Positions 25,531 through 33,616 of a DNA stretch of 64,000 nt are shown here, piece by piece. Below the pieces are notes generated by a model. That model made no database searches. It saw only the letters and a list, made by a program, of their open reading frames with translations, and was not told the DNA's origin. Position 1 is the first letter of the stretch. Each line of letters begins with the position of its first letter. Origin of the DNA: an uncultured Verrucomicrobiota bacterium (lineage in GTDB: Bacteria > Verrucomicrobiota > Verrucomicrobiia > Opitutales > Opitutaceae); NCBI GenBank assembly GCA_913058185.1, contig CAJXQX010000013.1, forward strand, positions 1 to 64,000, given 5' to 3'. Position numbers and translations under genes: made by a program.

Positions 25531-28500
25531 ATGCACAACTTGATTGAATGGTTTACCCGTAATAGCGTAGCCGCGAATATCCTGATGGCGGCGATCTTGG
25601 GTTCCGGCGCCTACTCGCTATGGAACAAGATGATCCTGCAGGAGTTCCCGGACTATCCGTCCCGGGTGATCTCAGTTTCGGTCACTTACCGAGGATCGAC
25701 TCCAACCGAGACCGAAGAGTCCATTGTCGTGCGTTTGGAGGAGGTTCTTTTCGACATTGAAGGTCTCAAGGAGATGCAAAGCCGCGCGACCGCGAACGCA
25801 GGTTCGGTATCGTTGGAGATTGAAGATAGTTTTGATCTGGGTGAAGCGCTTGATGAGGTGACCAATCGAGTCTCCACGATCCAGACGTTTCCGGTGGAGG
25901 CTGAACGACCTCAGATCAGTATCGCGGATCGGCGAGAACGTGTGATCACGGTGGTGGTCGCGGCGGATCTGAGCGAACGCGATTTGAAGGTTTTTGCCGA
26001 AGGCCTGCGGGAAGAGATCTCGGGGTTGGAGAAGGTGACCATAGCTTCACTCAAGGCGGTGCGACCCTATGAGATTTCGATCGAAGTGCTCGAAGCGGAT
26101 TTGCGCAAATATGGGCTGACGTTTGACCAGGTTGTGCGCGCGATTCGCACCCACTCCATCGACTTGTCGGCGGGTAGTATTCGCACCGAAGGCGGCAATG
26201 TCCTATTGCGCACGTCCCAGCAGGCCTACACGCAGGATGAATTTGCTGAGATTGCGATTATCACCAACCCTGACGGCACGCGAATCACCTTGGGTGACAT
26301 CGGATTGGTCACGGATGGATTCGATGAGATTCCGGTGAACCCTAAATTTAATGGAGAGCGCGCGGTGGCGATTGATGTATTCCGCACCGGTGATCAAAAC
26401 ATTCTCGAAATTGGTGAGGCGGTGAAGACGTTCGTCGCCGCGAAGAGAGAAACCCTTCCCGACGGGATTCAGTTGGATTACTGGCAGGACGACTCGTCCC
26501 GCATCCAAGCTCGTCTCGATACCTTGTTAGATAGTGCCATTTTTGGCTACATTCTAGTGCTCGTAATCTTGTCACTGTTCTTAAGGCCGTCATTGGCTTT
26601 TTGGGTGGCGCTGGGCGTGCCCATCGCGTTTTCGGGTGCATTCTTTTTGCTGCCGCTCTGGGGCGTCTCGATGAATCTCATTACGATGTTCGCCTTCATC
26701 CTCGTGCTTGGTATCGTGGTCGATGATGCGATTGTGACGGGGGAAAATATCTACCAACACATGCAGGAGGGCGAGGACTCTTTAACGGCGTCGATTGTAG
26801 GCACCAAGGAAGTCGCCATCCCGGTTATTTTCGGCGTGCTCACGACCATTGTCGCATTTTATCCGCTGAGTGTATTGTCGGGATTTCGAGGGAACTTCTT
26901 TAAACAGATTCCCATCGTCGTGATTCCGGTGCTGTTATTTTCCTTGGTTGAATCGAAGCTTATTCTACCAGCCCATCTTAAACACTGTCGTGGTTTGGGC
27001 AAAGCGGCGTCGAAGAATTTCTTATCGAGATTTCAACGCTTTTTTGCCGAGGGCTTAGAAAAATTCATCCTGAGTGTTTACCGTCCGATATTGGAGAAGT
27101 GCCTCCAGTATCGATACGCGGCTGTTTCGGTTTTCATAGGGCTCTTTATTGTCTTCGTCGGTGCGCTGTTTTCCGGGCATATTCGGTGGACCCCTTTCCC
27201 CAATATTCCGCGCAGTTCGGTCACCGTGACCTTACAGATGCCAGTGGGAACTGACATCGAAAAAACTGATGAAGTGATTCGACTGGTCGAGGCTCAAGCT
27301 TTGGCGATGAAGGTGGACTACCGGGAACAGTATGGGCACGATGTGATCGATAACATCTTTGCGACCTCCGGGGGCCAACCTTTCGGCGGTGGTTTTCGCC
27401 GCGGCGGACCCGCGGCAGGTGTCGCGGAAATCGGTGAAGTGGTGATCGAGCTGGTCACCGAAGACGATGGCAGTCTCGCGGTGAACAGCCGTGAGTTGAC
27501 GTTTGATCTGCGTGACCGCGTTGGGCCTGTGCCCGAAGCGGAACAACTTAATTTCTCCTTTGCTCGAGGCGGAGGCGGCGCAATGACGATCCAATTGGTG
27601 GGACCGAAAATCGAGGATCTCGTGGCCGTTTCCAAGGCGGTGCAAAAAAAGTTAACCGAATTCCCCGGGCTCTATGATATCCAGGATTCTTTTGAGACCG
27701 CCAACCAAGAGCTGGAACTCGAACTTAAGCCTCAGGCCTCTCATCTAGGGATTACGGCGCAGAACCTCGCGACCCAAGTGCGACAAGCATTCTTTGGCAC
27801 CGAGGCCCAGCGGATCCAACGCGGTCGGGACGACGTTCGCGTGATGGTGCGTTATCCGCTGGAAGCCCGCCGTTCATTGGGCGCGCTCAGTCGCATGATG
27901 ATTCGCACGGGCGCCGGCCAAGAAGTGCCCTTTGAGGAAGTGGCTCGGGTCGTGCCGGGCAAGGCGCTGCCTTCGATTCGTCGCGTGGACCGCAATCGGA
28001 TCGTGCGGGTGAGTGCGGAAGGTGATACCGAAACGGTCGATATTGATGGGATTGAAGCTGAAGTTCTAAAGAATTTCATGCCCACGCTCTTACTGGATTA
28101 TCCGGGGGTCTCAGTATCCTTGCAGGGTCGCGCGGCGGAGACTCAGGATAACAATGAGGAGTTTATCAACGGCTGCATCTTTGTGCTCATCGCGGTTTAC
28201 GTGCTGTTGGCGATTCCGTTCAAGAGTTACTTCCAACCCTTCATCGTGATGGCGGCTATTCCGTTTGGCGTCGTGGGGGCCATTTTGGGCCATACCGTTA
28301 TGTCCTTTATCTACGGCCTTATCGGTGCGGCCAATGATCCGGCGGCTTCGGTCACGATGCTGTCCTTGTTGGGTATCCTCGCGCTTTCCGGCGTCGTGGT
28401 GAACGATTCGCTGGTGATGGTCGACTTCATGAACCGTAAGGTGAAGGAAGGCTTAACTTTGGGCGAAGCCGTGCGCTTGGCGGGAGTGAAACGCTTCCGG

Positions 28501-28758
28501 CCGATTTTGCTCACCTCACTCACTACATTTTTCGGTCTGCTACCGCTGATGTTTGAAAGCAGTGTGCAAGCGCTCTTTCTCATTCCGATGGCGATTTCTT
28601 TGGGCTGGGGAATTGTTTTTGCGACGTTCATCACCTTGCTGCTTATTCCCACCGTCACCCTCATCGGTGAGGATATTCGTAAGAGCCTCGCTTGGATTTA
28701 TAATAAGGAAGAATACGCGAAGGATGCCGGGTCGTCTGATTCCGATGCTCACTCGTGA
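25531..28758 (+). CDS. RND efflux inner-membrane transporter (AcrB-like)
   Basis: The 1075-aa resistance-nodulation-division transporter uses proton motive force to expel substrates. It has 12 predicted helices and two large periplasmic loops. Typical family blocks are PEFPDYPS (here LQEFPDYPSRVISVSV), NGERAVAIDVFRTGDQNIL, LGIVVDDAIVTGENIYQHM (with the conserved DD) and SLLGILALSGVVVNDSLVMVDFMN. It is of the HAE1 type. Substrates cannot be predicted. The adjacent adaptor and channel genes make a complete pump. Confidence 0.93.
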   Translation: MHNLIEWFTRNSVAANILMAAILGSGAYSLWNKMILQEFPDYPSRVISVSVTYRGSTPTETEESIVVRLEEVLFDIEGLKEMQSRATANAGSVSLEIEDSFDLGEALDEVTNRVSTIQTFPVEAERPQISIADRRERVITVVVAADLSERDLKVFAEGLREEISGLEKVTIASLKAVRPYEISIEVLEADLRKYGLTFDQVVRAIRTHSIDLSAGSIRTEGGNVLLRTSQQAYTQDEFAEIAIITNPDGTRITLGDIGLVTDGFDEIPVNPKFNGERAVAIDVFRTGDQNILEIGEAVKTFVAAKRETLPDGIQLDYWQDDSSRIQARLDTLLDSAIFGYILVLVILSLFLRPSLAFWVALGVPIAFSGAFFLLPLWGVSMNLITMFAFILVLGIVVDDAIVTGENIYQHMQEGEDSLTASIVGTKEVAIPVIFGVLTTIVAFYPLSVLSGFRGNFFKQIPIVVIPVLLFSLVESKLILPAHLKHCRGLGKAASKNFLSRFQRFFAEGLEKFILSVYRPILEKCLQYRYAAVSVFIGLFIVFVGALFSGHIRWTPFPNIPRSSVTVTLQMPVGTDIEKTDEVIRLVEAQALAMKVDYREQYGHDVIDNIFATSGGQPFGGGFRRGGPAAGVAEIGEVVIELVTEDDGSLAVNSRELTFDLRDRVGPVPEAEQLNFSFARGGGGAMTIQLVGPKIEDLVAVSKAVQKKLTEFPGLYDIQDSFETANQELELELKPQASHLGITAQNLATQVRQAFFGTEAQRIQRGRDDVRVMVRYPLEARRSLGALSRMMIRTGAGQEVPFEEVARVVPGKALPSIRRVDRNRIVRVSAEGDTETVDIDGIEAEVLKNFMPTLLLDYPGVSVSLQGRAAETQDNNEEFINGCIFVLIAVYVLLAIPFKSYFQPFIVMAAIPFGVVGAILGHTVMSFIYGLIGAANDPAASVTMLSLLGILALSGVVVNDSLVMVDFMNRKVKEGLTLGEAVRLAGVKRFRPILLTSLTTFFGLLPLMFESSVQALFLIPMAISLGWGIVFATFITLLLIPTVTLIGEDIRKSLAWIYNKEEYAKDAGSSDSDAHS

Positions 28759-28821
28759 TCGCGAGGTAAGATAGCGACTCGCCCGCGAAGTCCGCAGATT
28801 CTTCCTCGTCTCGAATCCACA

Positions 28822-28854
28822 AAAAAGCCGTCCCACGAAATGGGACGGCTTTTT
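28822..28854. terminator. Bidirectional terminator between RND operon and sodA
   Basis: AAAAGCCGTCCCA and TGGGACGGCTTTT form a 13-bp perfect stem with a five-base loop (CGAAA). A-rich and T-rich flanks make it usable from both strands. It lies 64 bp after the pump gene and 23 bp beyond the sodA stop. Confidence 0.9.
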
Positions 28855-28876
28855 GTTTCGAAAGGTAAGCTGAGGA

Positions 28877-29509
28877 TCAAGCAGACGCGGCGGCGAAGTT
28901 CGCAGCGGCGGCATCCCAATCAACCACGTTCCAGAAGGCGCCGATGTAAGCAGGACGGACGTTCTGGTAGTTGAGGTAGTAAGCGTGCTCCCAGACATCG
29001 AGACCGATGACAGGCGTGCCAGCGATACCAGCAACGGCTTCACCCATCAGAGGGCTGTCTTGGTTGGCGGTGGAGCCGATGGCGAGCTTGCCCGCTGCGT
29101 TGACGTAGAGCCAAGCCCAGCCGGAACCGAAGCGACCCACGCCGGCGGCAGCGAACTGCTCCTTCATGGCGTCAAAGGAGCCAAAGGAGGCATCAATGGC
29201 GGCCGCGAGGTCACCAAAAGGGGTTCCACCCTTGCTAGGCCCGAGAATGGACCAGAAGAAGGCGTGGTTGGCGTGTCCGCCGCCGTTGTTGCGCACGGCA
29301 CCACGGATGGCATCAGGCACGGCCGCGAGATCGGCGATGAGATCATTGATGCATTTACCCGCCAGGTCATCATAGCCTTCGAGGGCGCCGTTGAGCTTGG
29401 CGATGTAAGTCGCGTGATGTTTGCCGTGATGGATTTCCATCGTGCGGGTGTCGATGTGCGGTTCGAGCGCGTCGGCCGCGTAGGAGAGGGCAGGAAGTTC
29501 GTATGCCAT
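28877..29509 (-). CDS. sodA: Superoxide dismutase, Mn/Fe family
   Basis: This 210-aa enzyme converts superoxide to hydrogen peroxide and oxygen. Ligands are visible as His in [13 protein letters not shown] (first), [10 protein letters not shown] (second) and the Asp-x-Trp-Glu-His of [13 protein letters not shown]. The GGHANH and DVWEHAYY contexts fit the Mn-type family, although metal choice is not certain from sequence. There is no signal peptide, so it is cytoplasmic. The gene is convergent with the RND operon and shares its terminator. Confidence 0.95.
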   Translation of the reverse strand: MAYELPALSYAADALEPHIDTRTMEIHHGKHHATYIAKLNGALEGYDDLAGKCINDLIADLAAVPDAIRGAVRNNGGGHANHAFFWSILGPSKGGTPFGDLAAAIDASFGSFDAMKEQFAAAGVGRFGSGWAWLYVNAAGKLAIGSTANQDSPLMGEAVAGIAGTPVIGLDVWEHAYYLNYQNVRPAYIGAFWNVVDWDAAAANFAAASA

Positions 29510-29601
29510 AATATTCAGTTGATTGGAGGGTTAGTAAAAAAAGGAAGGACAGTATGCTAGATGGCGGAGGTTTCGTCAACGCCGCCCACGGATTTCGCGA
29601 G

Positions 29602-30135
29602 TCAGGCTTCGTTTGCGTCGCTGCGTTTGAGCTGGAAGAAGGTCCGGATCAGTTCGCGGCACTCGTCTTCGAGCACTCCGCCAGCGGTGATTTCGCAGCG
29701 GTGATTCACGCGCGGCAGTTCGCTCAGATTGGTGGCGCCACCCAAACATCCCATCTTGGGGTCCGGCACCGCGTATACCACGCGTTTGACCCGCGCCATG
29801 ATACTGGCGCCGCTACACATGGGGCAGGGCTCCTTGGTGACGTAAAGGGTGCAGCCCTCGAGTCGCCAGTTACCGACGGCCGAGGCTGCCTGCGTGATGG
29901 CCAGCATCTCGGCGTGGGCGGTGGGATCTTCGCCATGTTCAACGGTATTGTGGGCGAAAGCGATGACCTGACCTTCCCGTTCGATCACACATCCGATGGG
30001 CACTTCATCCGCTCGCCACGCGTCAATCGCTTGGTTGAATGCGAGGCTCATAAAGAAGGAGTCATCTCGCACAAGTTGCGATGGGAACAGCTTTTCGAAG
30101 GGGCAGGGAGGTGGATTGGGCGGAGCGGATGGCAT
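29602..30135 (-). CDS. tadA: tRNA-specific adenosine deaminase TadA
   Basis: This 177-aa cytidine/deoxycytidylate-deaminase-fold protein converts A34 of tRNA-Arg(ACG) to inosine. The zinc site is complete: HAEMLAI (His ligand and catalytic Glu) and EPCPMCSG (two Cys). The sequence DPKMGCLGGATNL is typical for TadA, which distinguishes it from other deaminases. An N-terminal Pro-rich stretch of about 25 residues precedes the domain and may be an extension. The stop lies about 90 bp from sodA's start. Confidence 0.9.
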   Translation of the reverse strand: MPSAPPNPPPCPFEKLFPSQLVRDDSFFMSLAFNQAIDAWRADEVPIGCVIEREGQVIAFAHNTVEHGEDPTAHAEMLAITQAASAVGNWRLEGCTLYVTKEPCPMCSGASIMARVKRVVYAVPDPKMGCLGGATNLSELPRVNHRCEITAGGVLEDECRELIRTFFQLKRSDANEA

Positions 30136-30251
30136 GGCTTCAAATGTAATTGCCTTGACTAAGGAGGGCGGTCCTTGGCTTACAAGGGGCTTTTGCGCAC
30201 CTAAATCTGTATGATCTCACACCTGACCCTCGGCCTTTTGGCCTCTTATTA

Positions 30252-30524
30252 ATGCCTGACGGAGACTCGATTGAAGTAGAGGGGAAGATTGTATCAGTCC
30301 TTCCAGGCACCATGTTCAGAGTGGAATTGGCCAACGGCCATCAGGTGCTCGCCCATATTTCGGGCAAGCTGCGCAAGCACTTCATCAAAATCGCCGCTGG
30401 TGATACGGTAAAGATGGAGATGAGCCCTTACGATTTGGAAAAGGCTCGGATCACCTACCGCATGCGCACCCCGCCTCCCGGCGGATTTAGGCGTCGCTCC
30501 GGTGGCGGTGGACGTCGTCGGTAA
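30252..30524 (+). CDS. infA: Translation initiation factor IF-1 with Arg/Gly tail
   Basis: The first 71 residues are a complete S1-like OB-fold IF-1: [37 protein letters not shown] and [13 protein letters not shown]-1 sits in the A site during initiation. The protein then continues for about 19 residues rich in Pro, Gly and Arg ([14 protein letters not shown]), which ordinary IF-1 (about 72 aa) lacks. The ATG follows TTATTA with no Shine-Dalgarno. Confidence 0.92.
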   Translation: MPDGDSIEVEGKIVSVLPGTMFRVELANGHQVLAHISGKLRKHFIKIAAGDTVKMEMSPYDLEKARITYRMRTPPPGGFRRRSGGGGRRR

Positions 30525-30537
30525 GATCCTCTTCCGG

Positions 30538-30556
30538 GCACTTCGTGAGTGCTTTT
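30538..30556 (+). terminator. Possible short terminator after infA
   Basis: GCACT and AGTGC form a 5-bp stem with a five-base loop, followed by four T, 14 bp after the infA stop. It is weak and may not act alone. Confidence 0.35.
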
Positions 30557-30606
30557 GCAGGCTTGCTTGGCTTGCGCCCTAGTAATGAAGCGTTAGATCT
30601 CTTCCC

Positions 30607-31554
30607 ATGCCGTCGCGTTCCGGACCCCCGGTAGAAATACCTCCTGCTATGGAGGAGAGCATTCGCGATTTTGTCACATCGCTGGAACTCGAACGTGGCC
30701 GTTCCCCCAAGACGGTGGAAGCCTACGAGAGCGACTTGAGTCAAGCGGCGGTGTTCTTAGCCAAACAAGGGCGGACCGATTGGAAACGTGTAACACGCGA
30801 TGATGCCACGGCGTGGGCGCAGAACTTGAGTGATCGCAAACTCGCGAGCTCGAGTGCGGCGCGGAAACTTTCCGCGCTGCGAATGTTTGCCCGCTACTTG
30901 GTGCATGACGGAGTGCGGGCTGATGATTTCACCGAACTCGTCGTCGGCCCAAAACTTCAGCGTAAGTTACCCGGTACTCTAACGCTCGAGGAAATCGGAA
31001 AGATCTTGGCTGCGCCAACGGGGGAGGATGCGTTTGGGCTTCGTGATCGAGGGATTTTGGAGCTGTTCTATTCCAGTGGTCTGCGAGTTTCGGAGCTCTG
31101 CGAACTCACGCTGCAGCAGGTTGATCTCGATCATGGATTTGTGCGCGTGATGGGCAAAGGGTCGAAGGAGCGGGTTGTGCCATTGGGAGATCAGGCGATC
31201 CGGGCAATTCAGGCTTATCTCGCATCGGGGCGGCCGCATTTCGTGAAGACCAAGACGGGAAGTCAGTTTTTTCTTAGCAATCGGGGCACGGCTATCTCGC
31301 GCAAAACGGTTTGGTTGATGGTCAAGACCCACACGCGACGGGCAGGAATTACAAAAACAGTGAAACCGCATCTGCTGCGACATGCCTTCGCTACGCACTT
31401 ATTGAGTGGAGGCGCAGATTTACGGGCGATTCAAGAGATGCTAGGTCATGCCGATATCGGCACGACGCAGATTTACACCGCCGTAGAATCAACCCGCTTG
31501 TTGGACCACCATGCGAAGTTTCATCCGCGCAAGTTGAAGAGCACCGAGACTTAA
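30607..31554 (+). CDS. Tyrosine recombinase XerC/XerD family
   Basis: This 315-aa site-specific recombinase probably resolves chromosome dimers at dif. It has an N-terminal SAM-like core-binding domain (residues about 17-110) and a catalytic domain. The catalytic residues are visible: Arg in SGLRVSELCEL, Lys in GKGSKERVVP, His-x-x-Arg in HLLRHAFATHLL, His in MLGHADIG and nucleophile Tyr in TQIYTAV. It cannot be assigned to XerC or XerD from sequence alone. It follows infA by about 80 bp. Confidence 0.9.
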   Translation: MPSRSGPPVEIPPAMEESIRDFVTSLELERGRSPKTVEAYESDLSQAAVFLAKQGRTDWKRVTRDDATAWAQNLSDRKLASSSAARKLSALRMFARYLVHDGVRADDFTELVVGPKLQRKLPGTLTLEEIGKILAAPTGEDAFGLRDRGILELFYSSGLRVSELCELTLQQVDLDHGFVRVMGKGSKERVVPLGDQAIRAIQAYLASGRPHFVKTKTGSQFFLSNRGTAISRKTVWLMVKTHTRRAGITKTVKPHLLRHAFATHLLSGGADLRAIQEMLGHADIGTTQIYTAVESTRLLDHHAKFHPRKLKSTET

Positions 31555-31650
31555 ATAATTTTCGTTAACATTTGATGTCGGGCGTTCCTTCTTCGCCAAG
31601 GCTACGGCGGACGCGAAAGCACTGCTCTCGTATCTAATTTTCAGTTGTAT

Positions 31651-31676
31651 GGGTGGGTCGGGCTTTGCGCCCGACA
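31651..31676. repeat. REP-like palindrome, copy 1
   Basis: The core TCGGGCTTTGCGCCCGA can fold as a hairpin (CGGGC...GCCCG). The same word with one change occurs at 55561-55586, in inverted form at 55519-55542, and degenerate at 3031-3047. The region 31555-31716 between the xer and lepB genes otherwise holds no gene. Confidence 0.65.
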
Positions 31677-31716
31677 GCGAACCCAAGCTTACGTTCTCTA
31701 CAATCTAGAGAATTCG

Positions 31717-32408
31717 TCACCGCAACGGGGTGAAAAAGCGGCTCAGACGGGGCAGGTAGGTATCATTGATATCCAGTGAAACCAGAATGCTTTTGGCTTG
31801 GCCCAATATCGCATCCCGTTCGGCGAACCCGTAGACGCGGGAATCGTGACTGTTGTCGCGTGAATCCCCCATGAGGAAATATCGATCGGCGGGCACCGTA
31901 ACCGGCGAAAGGTCTCGGCGGGTTTCTGGGGCGATCGAAATCCCCATCACCGCGTGGGTCACTCCATCCAAGTCTTCCTCGGCGAAAAATGCATGAGGCC
32001 GGAGGGTTTCAGCGATTTCAGGTTCGTAGTCGCGGGCCGCCTGAGAATAGGTGGCGAACTCACCATTCAATAGAAGCTGATTATCTTTCATCGCTATCGT
32101 ATCGCCTGGAATGCCGACAATCCGTTTTACGAGTCGCGTGCCATCCTCGGGGGAAAGCACCACCACAATATCGCCGCGCGCGGGTTCCCCCCCCATTGCT
32201 TCATGTGGATGGTGGTCAAGGGCACGCGTAGGCTGTAGGCGAGCTTGTCGATCCAAGCCACGTCGCCCTCGAGAATCGTGGGATTCATGGAGCCAGTAGG
32301 AACCGGACTGTAGTCCACCACGGCCGAACGCACGGGGATCCATACCAAAACGAAAAAGAAAATATAACCCTGCCACTCGCGCCACGTTTTCGACAAAAAT
32401 TCAGTCAT
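31717..32408 (-). pseudogene. lepB: Signal peptidase I gene with frameshift at a G8 tract
   Basis: Two overlapping minus-strand frames together give a complete signal peptidase I. The first (start 32408) has a membrane helix and the catalytic Ser motif PTGSMNPTILEGD. The second carries the catalytic Lys in TRLVKRIVGIPGD and GDSRDNSHDSRVYG (box E). The frames are joined at eight consecutive G (32187-32194, minus strand); nine G would restore QWGGEPARGD. As sequenced, Ser and Lys lie on different polypeptides, so the product would be inactive unless ribosomes slip or the tract varies. It could be a sequencing error, a phase-variable switch or a real pseudogene with another lepB elsewhere. Confidence 0.85.
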
Positions 32409-32491
32409 GCGGTCTACTGACCGGAGAACTAAATCAGAGTTCATTAGTTTCAAATTTGTAATATTACCGGCCGGAAACGTGAGAGGAAGGC

Positions 32492-33508
32492 CTAGCCGAG
32501 CGGATACATGTGAGTCTTGGTGATCGAGTCGATTTTGGTCATCATCTCAGCGCTGATCTTCAAATCATGGGCGGGGAGAATCTCCTCAAGCTGGGCGAGA
32601 GATGTGGCGCCGAAAATAGTCGAAGCGGTGAAATCGTTCTGTTGTGACCACGCGATGCACAGGGCTGCGAGGGGGACGTTGATTTCGTCTGCTAGCACCT
32701 TGAGTTCCGCGACAGTGCTGAGGCTCTTCTCGTTCACGAACCGACCGACCATCGCTTGCTGGCGTGGTCCGGCGGCCATGTAATTGCTAAACCGAGCGCC
32801 TTCGGGGAATGCGCCATCCTGGTATTTGCCGCTGCAGACGCCACCTCCCAGAGGAGAGAAGGGCAGGAGACTGATTTGCTCGCGACGGCAGATTTCCGCG
32901 AGTTCGTCCTCAAATCGACGGTTCACAATGGAGTAGTTGTTCTGGATCGTATCGTAGCGAACGAGTCCTTGGCTGGCCGAAGTCGCTTGGGCTTTCATCG
33001 TCCCCCAGGCGTTTTCGTTGCTGGATCCCACGATCCGGACAAGTCCTTCGTCCTTGAGATCGGTCAGTGCAGCCAGCGTTTCCTCGTAACCAGCGCCCCG
33101 GTCGACCCAATGGGTTTGGTAGAGATCGATGTAGTCGGTCTGTAGGCGCCGCAGGCTACCCTTTATAGCCCGATTGATGCTGTGGCGGTCGAGGATGCTC
33201 TTGCCCTCACGGATGGGCGGGGTGAACCAGCCTTGGGCTGGCCCGACCACCTTAGAAGCGATGATCAAGCCATCCCGGGGCTTGGTCTTGAGCCACTTGC
33301 CTAGAATCTCCTCGGTGCGGTGCACGTATTTGACGTCGGGGGGCACGGGGTAGATTTCCGCTGTATCGTAAAAATCAATACCGGCATCATACGCCCGGTC
33401 TAATATGGCGAACGCTTCCTCTTCGGTGCTCTGAGTGCCGAAGGTCATCGTGCCGCAGCAGAGGTTGCTCACAAAAATTCCAGATTTCCCAAGTCGGCGT
33501 TGTTCCAT
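32492..33508 (-). CDS. Aldo/keto reductase (Tas-like)
   Basis: This 338-aa NADPH-dependent oxidoreductase has an (alpha/beta)8 fold. The catalytic set is visible: Asp in FYDTAEIYP and Tyr nearby, Lys in IIASKVVG and His in QTHWVDR. The [19 protein letters not shown] segment is typical of the Tas/YeaE-like branch of the superfamily. The start ATG lies close to the divergent rapA gene. Substrate unknown. Confidence 0.88.
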   Translation of the reverse strand: MEQRRLGKSGIFVSNLCCGTMTFGTQSTEEEAFAILDRAYDAGIDFYDTAEIYPVPPDVKYVHRTEEILGKWLKTKPRDGLIIASKVVGPAQGWFTPPIREGKSILDRHSINRAIKGSLRRLQTDYIDLYQTHWVDRGAGYEETLAALTDLKDEGLVRIVGSSNENAWGTMKAQATSASQGLVRYDTIQNNYSIVNRRFEDELAEICRREQISLLPFSPLGGGVCSGKYQDGAFPEGARFSNYMAAGPRQQAMVGRFVNEKSLSTVAELKVLADEINVPLAALCIAWSQQNDFTASTIFGATSLAQLEEILPAHDLKISAEMMTKIDSITKTHMYPLG

Positions 33509-33616
33509 GGTAGAAATCAGCGAGATGAGGCCCCTGATGACAAGACGAGGGAGAAGAAATTGGATATTTTGGCGAATCGCTTTGAAAACCGCCGGAGACC
33601 GTCTCGTTGTCGTGAT

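Noticed and set aside
29554-30162. 202-codon plus-strand frame opposite tadA
   Set aside because: Overlaps the complete tadA; protein composition is not that of a real gene.
30607-31554. Xer-family gene considered as an integrase of a mobile element
   Set aside because: It has the compact XerC/D length and no att repeats or phage genes nearby; a housekeeping recombinase is simpler.
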